Part shown: positions 1 to 5,314 of the stretch, one piece after another
How positions within the stretch are numbered: position 1 is the stretch's first letter
Layout of the letters: the number at the start of each line of letters is the position of its first letter
From: a virus
Length of the DNA: 25,275 bases
IMG/VR virus record: IMGVR_UViG_3300035698_009021
Span: 1-25,275 of that record
Direction: 5' to 3' (one strand)
Notes under the pieces: generated by a model
Databases searched by the model: none
Told to the model about the DNA's origin: nothing
The model's input: the letters and a program-made list of their open reading frames with translations, nothing else
Made by a program: the position numbers and the translations under genes

Positions 1-42
1 AATCGAACCTACACCAGAGTTTTATTTGCTATTCTTTCTTCT

Positions 43-100
43 ATTAAGTCTTAAATCCTCGCTAGAATCTAAGACTTAATAAGCCTTAAATTCTAGCGAG
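43..100. terminator. Nested inverted repeats downstream of the leftward operon
   Basis: CTCGCTAGAAT (58-68) pairs perfectly with ATTCTAGCGAG (90-100). The intervening bases continue the hairpin (AAGACTT 71-77 with AAGCCTT 81-87, one mismatch, loop AAT). A competing perfect 11-bp pairing exists: ATTAAGTCTTA (43-53) with TAAGACTTAAT (70-80). The element lies just past the stop of the leftward gene at 127-447, so a transcription-end or mRNA 3'-end role is likely. No clean U-tract follows on either strand, so it is not a textbook intrinsic terminator. Confidence 0.4.
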
Positions 101-126
101 TCTTATCTAACTATCCCATTTTTCGC

Positions 127-447
127 TTAGGCAGTATATCCCTGGAAACACCAACGGGGCTGGTAAACGATTTCAACAGCATCAAGTTTAATCACAACAT
201 CACTCGCAATCTCATCTTCAGTATTAGGCTTGTCGGCTGAAGAAGGGCCAGAAACCTCAACGCTCTTTGCATCTGAGATAACAATGCAACTACCATCTTT
301 TGCGACCTTAGATAGAATACCTCGATACTGATATCTTGCACATAGAACTGCAACTGGCTGTCCTACAAAATGGTTGACGATATCAACTAGAGTATCATCT
401 GCTTCTACTGCTACTTTTTCAACTTCTACAACTTCGGATTTTGCCAC
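127..447 (-). CDS. Small hypothetical protein, possibly Sm-like beta fold
   Basis: A 106-residue leftward gene starting with GTG (445-447). It is preceded on the minus strand by AAAGGA about 8 nt upstream, which is the reason for choosing this start. The N-terminus is acidic. The rest alternates short beta-like stretches (VGQPVAVLCARYQYRGIL near residues 28-45, then IVISDA, VVIKLDAVEIVYQP) with a glycine/serine/proline-rich insertion near residues 65-78. This pattern is reminiscent of a small beta-barrel (Sm-like) fold, but that is only an impression from strand pattern. A short hairpin, TTTCCG/CGGAAA, sits immediately upstream and its 3' arm runs into the ribosome binding site. No catalytic motif is visible. 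It appears to be the last gene of the leftward group. Confidence 0.65.
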   Translation of the reverse strand: MAKSEVVEVEKVAVEADDTLVDIVNHFVGQPVAVLCARYQYRGILSKVAKDGSCIVISDAKSVEVSGPSSADKPNTEDEIASDVVIKLDAVEIVYQPRWCFQGYTA

Positions 448-504
448 GATGTCGTCCTTTCCGTATTTCGGAAAAAGTTTTCTACTCTTCTAAAAACAAT
501 AGCT

Positions 505-519
505 AGGTTCCGCGAACCT
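505..519 (-). terminator. Hairpin with U-rich tail at the end of the 519-848 gene
   Basis: AGGTTC (505-510) pairs with GAACCT (514-519) around a 3-base loop, overlapping the stop codon of the leftward gene. On the minus strand it is followed about 8 nt later by a run of five U residues (492-496). This is a modest intrinsic terminator candidate. Confidence 0.35.
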
Positions 520-848
520 TAATCAGCTACTCTACGTTCCTTCTCAACAGCAAGCGTATCATACTCTCGTTGGCGAGAAACACAAATCCACTCATTCGCA
601 GGGAGTTCTACTATCCCATGCTCGTCATGGTCAATCTGAATGTCCTGTTCACTTCTCAGATAGATATTACCCTTCTCGTCTATAACAGAATCCCGGGGTG
701 AAGCAACAGACGACTCGCAGATTGCATGAGAGTGTCCTGTAACTTCGCCATAAGCTAAAATATGGCTGTTATATGGCTTAGTCTTAGCTGGAGGAGCTGT
801 TACGGACTCGAAAAAAATATCACCTTGTCTTGCTTGGAACTTGTTCAT
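519..848 (-). CDS. Small phage protein with QGD and GEVTGHSHA motifs
   Basis: Read from the inner ATG (846-848) it is 109 residues long. Conserved-looking segments are FQARQGDIFF at the N-terminus, ILAYGEVTGHSHAI near residues 31-44 and a C-terminal region with HDEHGIVELPANEWICVSRQREY. I recognise this pattern from uncharacterised small phage and bacterial proteins containing QGD and GEVTGHxH; I know no function. The histidines could bind a metal, but this is a guess. A second in-frame ATG at 900-902 adds 18 residues (127 in total) because a 54-bp tandem duplication has copied the ribosome binding site, start codon and first codons. Both starts carry the same AAAGGA-type site, so both may be used. 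A terminator-like hairpin overlaps the stop. Confidence 0.75.
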   Translation of the reverse strand: MNKFQARQGDIFFESVTAPPAKTKPYNSHILAYGEVTGHSHAICESSVASPRDSVIDEKGNIYLRSEQDIQIDHDEHGIVELPANEWICVSRQREYDTLAVEKERRVAD

Positions 849-935
849 TTTCTTTTCCTTTCTTAAAAAATGCCGAACTTGTCTTGCTTGGAACTTGTTC
901 ATTTTCTTTTCCTTTCTTAAAAAATGCCGAACTTG
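824..935. repeat. 54-bp tandem duplication of a translation start region
   Basis: Positions 824-877 are repeated without change at 878-931, and the match continues four more bases to 935. The unit holds the leftward gene's AAAGGA-type ribosome binding site, its ATG and its first codons (MNKFQARQ). Because 54 is a multiple of three, the outer copy fuses in frame to the inner one. The perfect identity suggests a recent event. Confidence 0.9.
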
Positions 936-988
936 ATTATCAGTAGTTTACATCTGTTCTTTGTCCCCCGTAAGGACGAAATCGACCC

Positions 989-1020
989 AAAAAATTCTTT
1001 CGACAGCGAACGTCGCTGCC
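989..1020 (-). terminator. Candidate intrinsic terminator
   Basis: CAGCGA (1004-1009) and TCGCTG (1013-1018) pair around ACG. On the minus strand the stem can extend to 1002-1020 through one G-U pair. Six U residues (989-994) follow about 7 nt after the stem, so the spacing is longer than ideal. It would end transcription of the leftward genes at 1038-1968. Confidence 0.35.
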
Positions 1021-1037
1021 CTCGCTTCTTTATCAGA

Positions 1038-1097
1038 CTACCACTTATAAAAATCATCTAGGTCTTTAATTTCGTGACATTTATTGCATCTTTTCAT
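1038..1097 (-). CDS. 19-residue mini-ORF with a CxxC zinc-knuckle start, possible remnant
   Basis: The minus strand from ATG (1095-1097) to TAG (1038-1040) encodes MKRCNKCHEIKDLDDFYKW. A GAAAGG site lies 7 nt upstream. The sequence looks like the first half of the short zinc-binding segment (K-x-C-x-x-C...F-Y-K) found at the N-terminus of many HNH and small zinc-ribbon proteins, but it stops before a second CxxC pair. It overlaps the 3' end of the lipoprotein gene in another frame. It may be a functional micro-protein or the broken start of a lost gene. Continuing past the stop does not restore a convincing zinc ribbon. Confidence 0.35.
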   Translation of the reverse strand: MKRCNKCHEIKDLDDFYKW

Positions 1098-1677
1098 TTT
1101 TTAACCTTTCCAAAGTTACCTCAGGGTCATCAAAATATTTCTTTAATTTCTTAACATTTTTCAATAACAATATGATTCCCACCACAATACTTACAGCGAA
1201 ACATACCCATATACAAATCTTTAAGACAATAGTTATTGTAGTTATAACTAGTCCTAAAGCAAGTACCACACCGGACGCTAAGCCGACTGTCATTGATAAT
1301 CTTACCATCCGTGCAATCACAATCAAGCCTATTGACAGAACGATTCCCGTTACTCCAATTCCTATTAGAATTCTTCTTTCCCATAACTGATTCTCCTTTA
1401 GATTGCGTTCTAAGCCTTCGTTTTGTTTTTGTAGGTCAGATAGACCTTTTTCTAGGTTTGTCGCCTCCTGGCCTACCCTGGTGGCTCCGTGATTAATATC
1501 TGAGGCTAGATAGTCTATTATCTTATCATCTGAGGTATTTTCAATCTTAGATGCATTTCTTTTTATTGCTTCTATTTCTGCTGAGATACTTCCCAATGAT
1601 TTTGAAGGTGTATCAATTTGAGCAGGTGTACAACCTATCATTAAAACAATTACTATTAAATATATTTTGAATTTCAT
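1081..1677 (-). CDS. Lipoprotein with coiled coil and C-terminal membrane helices (unimolecular-spanin-like candidate)
   Basis: 198 residues, with GGAG 5 nt before the ATG. Residues 1-16 form a lipoprotein signal with lipobox LMIGC, giving lipidation at Cys16. Residues about 30-100 are charged and predicted helical or coiled coil. Three hydrophobic segments follow at about 103-121, 127-146 and 148-172, then a basic C-terminal tail. A lipobox plus coiled coil plus C-terminal membrane anchor is the layout of unimolecular spanins, which fuse inner and outer membranes during lysis of Gram-negative hosts. Those normally have one membrane helix and are shorter, and no endolysin or holin is visible beside it, so the role is unproven. 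It could instead be a host-surface or superinfection-exclusion lipoprotein. Confidence 0.75.
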   Translation of the reverse strand: MKFKIYLIVIVLMIGCTPAQIDTPSKSLGSISAEIEAIKRNASKIENTSDDKIIDYLASDINHGATRVGQEATNLEKGLSDLQKQNEGLERNLKENQLWERRILIGIGVTGIVLSIGLIVIARMVRLSMTVGLASGVVLALGLVITTITIVLKICIWVCFAVSIVVGIILLLKNVKKLKKYFDDPEVTLERLKNEKMQ

Positions 1678-1698
1678 ATTAACTCCAATATAAATCCT

Positions 1699-1968
1699 TC
1701 AGCCAAAATAGATATCTAGCCGCCACGGTCTCCTGCCAGCGGCATAACGCTTAGACGTTCCAAAACATGAAAAAAAACAGTAGCTTAAATGTTCTAAATG
1801 CTCAAACATCGAGCCTGACATATAGATTAAATCAGTCTCGTAAGGCGGACGGAATTCTTTAAACAGCAAGCCACTGGCGCTTCGGTTCTGGCTTGGCCTC
1901 CAACCATCGCCTTCATTTCGTCTAGTCATAGACATAGCTTCACTATTCAATCTCGTAATCATTTTCAT
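1699..1968 (-). CDS. Hypothetical protein, no recognised family
   Basis: 89 residues. The start is supported by GGAGA on the minus strand about 7 nt before the ATG. The product is rich in Arg, Ser and aromatic residues, has two Cys close together (YCFFSCF near residues 63-69) and no obvious membrane segment. It lies between the primase and the lipoprotein gene in the same orientation, so it probably belongs to the same leftward transcript. No motif suggests a function. Confidence 0.55.
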   Translation of the reverse strand: MKMITRLNSEAMSMTRRNEGDGWRPSQNRSASGLLFKEFRPPYETDLIYMSGSMFEHLEHLSYCFFSCFGTSKRYAAGRRPWRLDIYFG

Positions 1969-2033
1969 ATTTGGTCTCCTATCTATCTTAACGTCTATAT
2001 CTTAATTCATCTTAACTAAAATTAATCCTTCTT

Positions 2034-3557
2034 TTACTTTAGAACATCCCAAGTTCTAGCTCGTTTGCCCACAATGTAGTTCTTATTTAATATTATAAAA
2101 CCTTTTTCTTTTAACCACCTGAGAAGGATAGTCAGCAGTCTTCTTCTAAATCCTTTCAAATTATTATCTTCTGCTATCTTTTTAATGTATTCAAACGGTG
2201 CTGAATTCTTTTGTTTAAATTTTAGGGCGTAATACAATAGATAGATATATTCTTCTTTTATCGTTCTTTTTTTTCCATCTCGATAATATTCAGGTAAATC
2301 ATATTCACTAAATTTAACTTCTATTTTAATTCTTTGACTTTCAAAATTTAGTATTGAATTCCAATTCTTCAGCCAATATCTTAATATTCTTCTGAAATCA
2401 TTAATTCTTTTTGTGTTTAATTCAATTCTTGTATTACTTACTCCTTTATTTATATATTCTCGATTTAATTCTTCTGCTGTAACTTCTTCTGTTATCAGTC
2501 TTTGGCTTAAATAGTATTGGGTGAAGACCGTTCTCCTTCTATTAGAATCTTCAATTAAAGCTATATCCTCATATTTGCTTGACGCCAAAAGTGGGTCATC
2601 ATAGTTCTTCGGATATACTACTACTACTGCTGCTGTGTCTATCACATCTTTCTTTCGCGGCATTCTTTTGCCGCGTTCTTTAATTTCTGAGCGTTGTTGA
2701 CCTTGCTGTTGGTTTTCTTCTTCAGATTGAAGATTTGAAAGGAATGAAGAATAAAGTAAATCATAAAAGTAAACTGGAGAAGAAGAAAAAGAAATAATAG
2801 TATCATAAGAATTAAGCATAGGCAATTTAATTGATTGAGCCCGATTTTTTACCAATAATCTACCGTAAACTGAATGAAAAGAAGTAGGAAATCCACAAAT
2901 CATATCTATATTAGTATCATAATTATTATAGGAGCATAATTCGTTGATATAATCCTTAAAGATATTCATTTTAGATTCAATATCTGTTAATGAATCAAAG
3001 TCGTGAGAATAAGCTAATTTAAGATAGATATGGATTCCTGTCCCTGAAGTTGATTTCTCCCAATATAAACCTGGCAGGTATTGGAGAATTAAATTTTTTA
3101 CAGCCAAAGCATCTAATTCACTATTTTTAGCATCAATATCAAATCCAAGCAGTAGTTGATGGATATGTTTGAAATCTTTTCTATTAGAATTTATTTGTAA
3201 TTCAGGGAGGAATTCTTGCTTCTGTCTTGTCTTGTGAGAAGTGCTATAGCCATCAGAAACATATGCGTTATTGGAGGAGGAGTAATAAATAACATTAGAA
3301 CCGTCTAAATGAGATTGTAATTTATTTTTAGAAAAAGTATCTAGCCATTTTTTCTCAACTTCATCTCCAAATTCATTCAAATAGGTTGTAATTACTTCTC
3401 CATTTTTCCATTTATTTACTGATTCGTTTGTAGAATAGGCATAGATGCCTAGTGTTTGTCCTGTTAAATCTGTCCCTTTGTAGGATATATCCCAAGGTTC
3501 GATGTATTTTTTGAGGAGATAAAACGCTGAGTTTAGAATTGATTGATTTATTTGCAT
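2034..3557 (-). CDS. Archaeo-eukaryotic-type primase (AEP/PrimPol-like) replication protein
   Basis: 507 residues. The central region shows the AEP pattern in order: LLLGFDIDA with Asp140 and Asp142 (metal-binding DxD), STSGTGIHIYLKL with His176 (the S-x-H type nucleotide-binding motif), and a later NIDM Asp218 followed by YGRLLVKNRAQSIKLP near residues 231-246. The last about 100 residues (KRTIKEEYIYLLYYALKF onward) look like a helical, winged-helix-type DNA-binding domain with many Lys and Arg. Residues about 280-310 are a polar linker. AEP enzymes make primers and sometimes extend DNA, so this is the likely replication initiator or primase of the phage. No helicase domain is visible in the same protein. 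The ATG has AAAGGA about 8 nt upstream, and that site is complementary to the loop of an upstream hairpin (3575-3636), suggesting control of translation. Confidence 0.75.
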   Translation of the reverse strand: MQINQSILNSAFYLLKKYIEPWDISYKGTDLTGQTLGIYAYSTNESVNKWKNGEVITTYLNEFGDEVEKKWLDTFSKNKLQSHLDGSNVIYYSSSNNAYVSDGYSTSHKTRQKQEFLPELQINSNRKDFKHIHQLLLGFDIDAKNSELDALAVKNLILQYLPGLYWEKSTSGTGIHIYLKLAYSHDFDSLTDIESKMNIFKDYINELCSYNNYDTNIDMICGFPTSFHSVYGRLLVKNRAQSIKLPMLNSYDTIISFSSSPVYFYDLLYSSFLSNLQSEEENQQQGQQRSEIKERGKRMPRKKDVIDTAAVVVVYPKNYDDPLLASSKYEDIALIEDSNRRRTVFTQYYLSQRLITEEVTAEELNREYINKGVSNTRIELNTKRINDFRRILRYWLKNWNSILNFESQRIKIEVKFSEYDLPEYYRDGKKRTIKEEYIYLLYYALKFKQKNSAPFEYIKKIAEDNNLKGFRRRLLTILLRWLKEKGFIILNKNYIVGKRARTWDVLK

Positions 3558-3561
3558 AGTT

Positions 3562-3636
3562 TAGTCCTTTTTTAATACTGCTAGGTGCCCTCCCGATAAA
3601 AGGACTAGTAAAACCGGGAAGGACACCTTTCAGTAT
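3562..3636 (-). promoter_or_regulatory. Leader hairpin whose loop can pair with the primase ribosome binding site
   Basis: ATACTG (3575-3580), AGGTG (3583-3587) and CCT-CCCG (3589-3595) pair with CGGG-A-AGG (3615-3622), CACCT (3624-3628) and CAGTAT (3631-3636). The 19-base loop (3596-3614) carries AAAAGGACTA on the plus strand (3598-3607). This is perfectly complementary over 10 bases to TAGTCCTTTT (3562-3571), the segment holding the primase Shine-Dalgarno site on the minus strand. The linker is too short for the full stem and the loop-site pairing to coexist easily. The leader therefore looks like a two-state switch or a pseudoknot using only the upper stem. Confidence 0.5.
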
Positions 3637-3638
3637 CT

Positions 3639-3668
3639 ATTAAACTTTACGGCATAAGTCGTTCACAA
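3639..3668 (-). promoter_or_regulatory. Candidate leftward promoter of the primase operon
   Basis: On the minus strand TTGTGA (3668-3663) is followed after 18 bp by TTTAAT (3644-3639), a fair sigma-70-type pair. Transcription would begin just before the leader hairpin. Its -35 box overlaps the -35 box of the rightward candidate (3662-3689). Confidence 0.35.
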
Positions 3669-3689
3669 TCCTTTAAGAAAATTTAGATT
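3662..3689 (+). promoter_or_regulatory. Candidate rightward promoter
   Basis: TTCACA (3662-3667) and TAGATT (3684-3689) are separated by 16 bp. The start point would be near 3696, ahead of the structured leader ending at the 3776-3838 hairpin. An inverted copy of the -35 region, TGTGAA, occurs at 3703-3708 and could form an operator pair with TTCACA. Confidence 0.3.
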
Positions 3690-3710
3690 TTTTTTGGAAA
3701 AATGTGAATA

Positions 3711-3838
3711 AGGCTTGCTGTAGAATTGGGCAACGGTGGTAGGAAGCCTAAATGATTGAGAAAACAAATTGAAATAATAGCTAACTTTCAGGTATTCCTA
3801 CATTATTCAATCAGCCTGTTAGTTAGCTATTTTTTTTT
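3711..3838 (+). ncRNA. Structured leader or small RNA ending in a terminator-like hairpin
   Basis: Several exact complementary pairs lie close together: AGGCTT (3711-3716) with AAGCCT (3744-3749), GTAGGAA (3739-3745) with TTCCTAC (3795-3801), TGATTGA (3753-3759) with TCAATCA (3807-3813), and the 11-bp terminal stem. The second and third pairs interleave, so they can only coexist as a pseudoknot, and both use the terminal hairpin's loop. I do not recognise a known riboswitch or ribozyme. It could be a stand-alone small RNA or an attenuator for the gene at 3850. Confidence 0.35.
3776..3838 (+). terminator. Strong intrinsic-terminator-like hairpin upstream of the 3850 gene
   Basis: AATAGCTAACT (3776-3786) pairs perfectly with AGTTAGCTATT (3821-3831), followed by an uninterrupted T run to 3838. 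The loop is long (34 nt). The T run leads directly into the ribosome binding site of the next gene, which suggests attenuation rather than a simple transcript end. Confidence 0.6.
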
Positions 3839-3849
3839 GGAGAAAAATA

Positions 3850-4077
3850 ATGTCTAAAAAAAACAGGAGCAGAAAAACTAAAGAAAAAAACAGGCTAAAT
3901 CCTGCTACTTTAAGACAGCTAGCTTTCTTAAAAGAATTAGATTATGATGGAGATTTTGAAGATATTGCCTTAACCATTGAAAAAGCTTGCGCAATTATAG
4001 ATAGTTTAGTAAAGAAGAAGGAATCTGAAAGGGTTAAAATCACTGAACCACAGATTGATTATTCAAAATTCTGTTAG
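3850..4077 (+). CDS. Small basic hypothetical protein
   Basis: 75 residues with GGAG 7 nt before the ATG. The first 15 residues are almost all Lys, Arg, Ser and Asn. They are followed by TLRQLAFLKELDYDGDFEDI and a helix ending ACAIIDSLVKKK. This resembles a short motif (T-x-x-Q-x-x-F/Y-L-x-x-L-x-Y-x-G ... A-x-x-I-D-x-L) I associate with the ends of uncharacterised phage and plasmid proteins; its function is not known to me. The basic tail suggests nucleic-acid contact. It is the first rightward gene after the control region and sits directly behind the terminator-like hairpin. Confidence 0.65.
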   Translation: MSKKNRSRKTKEKNRLNPATLRQLAFLKELDYDGDFEDIALTIEKACAIIDSLVKKKESERVKITEPQIDYSKFC

Positions 4078-4118
4078 AAAAATATACCCACTTTTTCGAA
4101 CAAAAAAATAAAACAAAC

Positions 4119-4150
4119 AAAGGATATTTTCCAGGAATTCCGAATATATA
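4119..4150 (+). promoter_or_regulatory. Two-part promoter-like element, copy 1
   Basis: AAAGGATATT (4119-4128), then 10 bases, then TCCGAATATA (4139-4148). The same two blocks with the same 10-base spacing recur at 5268-5297. The downstream block runs into TATATA (4145-4150), which would be a -10 box with GGATAT (4122-4127) at -35 distance (17 bp). It lies upstream of the 4214 gene. Confidence 0.5.
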
Positions 4151-4213
4151 AGATAGGAAGACTAGGTTTTTACTTTCATCATTCAAGGTATAAAAGGAGT
4201 AGAAATAATTAAT

Positions 4214-4429
4214 ATGATTGAATATAACGACATTTTAATAAGGGCAATCATCAATGAAGACCCAATAACATACAAGATTATTCTATTAGAAAATGGTGAT
4301 ATTGTTTTAACTGGCGTCAGAACTACTGAACACTGTATGGATTTTGTTATTATGAAACCAGTTATAGGGACATTAGATATGGAATCCGTTAGAAAAATAA
4401 TTGACAGGCGAGTTAGGAATCATAGATGA
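4214..4429 (+). CDS. Small hypothetical protein
   Basis: 71 residues, alternating beta-like stretches (ILIRAIINE, ITYKIILLENGDIVLTGVR, MDFVIMKPVIGTL) with a short C-terminal helix rich in Arg. There is no known motif. The nearest Shine-Dalgarno sequence, GGAG, lies about 14 nt before the ATG, which is long. An in-frame stop just upstream rules out an earlier start. It follows the first copy of the repeated promoter-like element, so it may begin a transcript. Confidence 0.55.
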   Translation: MIEYNDILIRAIINEDPITYKIILLENGDIVLTGVRTTEHCMDFVIMKPVIGTLDMESVRKIIDRRVRNHR

Positions 4430-4444
4430 AGGAGATTAAAAAAG

Positions 4445-4567
4445 ATGGCACCACACGAATATAATTAAGAATGCGAATTGGAAGACCAGATACAACAACT
4501 TGAATTAGAATTAGAACTAGAAAGATTATTTAGCGACTTGGAGATTGATAAATGCTATCAGCAATAA
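4445..4567 (+). pseudogene. Small coiled-coil ORF interrupted by an in-frame TAA
   Basis: ATG (4445) with GGAG about 10 nt upstream reads MAPHEYN, then TAA (4466-4468), then the same frame stays open: ECELEDQIQQLELELELERL and on to DKCYQQ and TAA (4565-4567). The second part has a clear leucine/glutamate coiled-coil pattern, so one gene of about 40 residues has probably been cut by a point mutation (or, less likely, a recoded stop). No ATG start is available in frame after the stop. Confidence 0.35.
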
Positions 4568-4641
4568 TATTTGGAACAACTTGTGGACTTGTTTTTATCG
4601 CATCGCATTGGGTTTTGACAAAGATATTGACTAAATTTTAG
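4552..4641 (+). CDS. 29-residue small membrane protein
   Basis: ATG (4552) has GGAG 8 nt upstream and encodes MLSAIIFGTTCGLVFIASHW followed by a short basic tail ending LTKF. Residues 3-23 form a single hydrophobic helix; the remainder carries two Lys. It overlaps the coiled-coil ORF in another frame and ends at 4641, overlapping the last codons of the convergent leftward ORF. Tiny one-helix proteins next to phage early genes can act on the membrane, but nothing here fixes a role. Confidence 0.45.
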   Translation: MLSAIIFGTTCGLVFIASHWVLTKILTKF

Positions 4642-4870
4642 TTTTTCTAGGCTCCTTGTACTCCATCCAGCGGAGTAACTGTATTGCGTTTTTAAAGCCA
4701 CGAACATAATAGCCACTGTAATTTTTCGCGGAAGCATAAAAAAATATTCTAAATTGTTTACATAACTCTTTCGAAATTCTAAATTTAGGATAGAGCTTCT
4801 TAACGATATATAGATTATCAGATTTAGATTTAGATTTAGATGATATTGTGATTTTAATTATATTGTCCAT
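4631..4870 (-). CDS. Small leftward hypothetical protein
   Basis: 79 residues on the opposite strand to its neighbours. The composition looks protein-like: a Lys/Ser-rich segment SKSKSKSD (from a GATTTA repeat in the DNA), then a basic aromatic region with FRIFFYASAKNYSGYYVRGF and LLRWMEYKEPRK. No Shine-Dalgarno site precedes the ATG at 4868-4870, which weakens the call. The frame stays open upstream without a good start. The complementary strand here has no competing gene longer than the 29-residue ORF, so the region is either this gene or non-coding. Confidence 0.4.
   Translation of the reverse strand: MDNIIKITISSKSKSKSDNLYIVKKLYPKFRISKELCKQFRIFFYASAKNYSGYYVRGFKNAIQLLRWMEYKEPRKTKI
4821..4840. 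repeat. GATTTA hexanucleotide microsatellite
   Basis: Three tandem GATTTA units plus GA. On the minus strand it encodes the SKSKSKSD stretch of the small leftward ORF. It could expand or contract by slippage. Confidence 0.7.
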
Positions 4871-4898
4871 GCCAGTATTACGAAATAAGGAATTAATT

Positions 4899-5255
4899 AT
4901 GGAAAAAATAACTCAACATAAACGAGTCGAAAAAACCTGGGGATTTGAACTATGGTTAGCTAATACCGATTTATATTGCGGGAAATTCCTAAACTTCAAA
5001 AAGGGCGCAAGTTGTAGCTACCACTATCATGAAGAAAAGCACGAAACATTCTATGTTAATGCAGGGAGCTGTCGTATTGATTTTGGATATGGAAATAAAC
5101 CAGATATGTCAATTACATTATCTAATGATGAAAGCTTTGTGGTTCCTCAAGGGCTAAGGCATAGAATCACAGGGTTAAGGGATTTTAATAATCTAATTGA
5201 AATATCTACACACCACGACGATTCTGACTCATATAGAATTATTTTGGAAAAATAA
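4899..5255 (+). CDS. Cupin-domain protein, sugar-isomerase-like
   Basis: 118 residues from the ATG at 4899, chosen because AAGGAA lies 6-7 nt upstream; an ATG at 4848 has no such site. The whole protein is one cupin barrel. WGFELWLANTDLYCGK near residues 14-29 resembles the start of phosphomannose-isomerase type cupins. YHYHEEKHE gives metal ligands His42, His44 and Glu49, and VPQGLRHRITG gives His88. Such small cupins often accompany sugar-nucleotide pathways as epimerases or isomerases. The glycan operon starts only about 600 bp downstream, so a part in that pathway is plausible but not shown. Another possible role is simple ligand binding. Confidence 0.75.
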   Translation: MEKITQHKRVEKTWGFELWLANTDLYCGKFLNFKKGASCSYHYHEEKHETFYVNAGSCRIDFGYGNKPDMSITLSNDESFVVPQGLRHRITGLRDFNNLIEISTHHDDSDSYRIILEK

Positions 5256-5267
5256 ATGAAATAAAAT

Positions 5268-5299
5268 AAAGGATATTAAACATAAACTCCGAATATAAT
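5268..5299 (+). promoter_or_regulatory. Two-part promoter-like element, copy 2
   Basis: AAAGGATATT (5268-5277), 10 bases, TCCGAATATA (5288-5297), identical in blocks and spacing to 4119-4148. It contains a perfect TATAAT (5294-5299) with GGATAT (5271-5276) 17 bp upstream in place of TTGACA. It lies just ahead of the 5315 gene. Confidence 0.6.
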
Positions 5300-5314
5300 A
5301 GTAAAGGAGTTATT

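Noticed and set aside
1172-1496. Rightward ORFs over the lipoprotein gene
   Set aside because: They are shadows of the leftward lipoprotein gene, with no ribosome binding sites and low-complexity translations.
4848-4898. Upstream ATG extending the cupin by 17 residues
   Set aside because: There is no ribosome binding site there. The ATG at 4899 has a well-placed AAGGAA and begins the domain directly.
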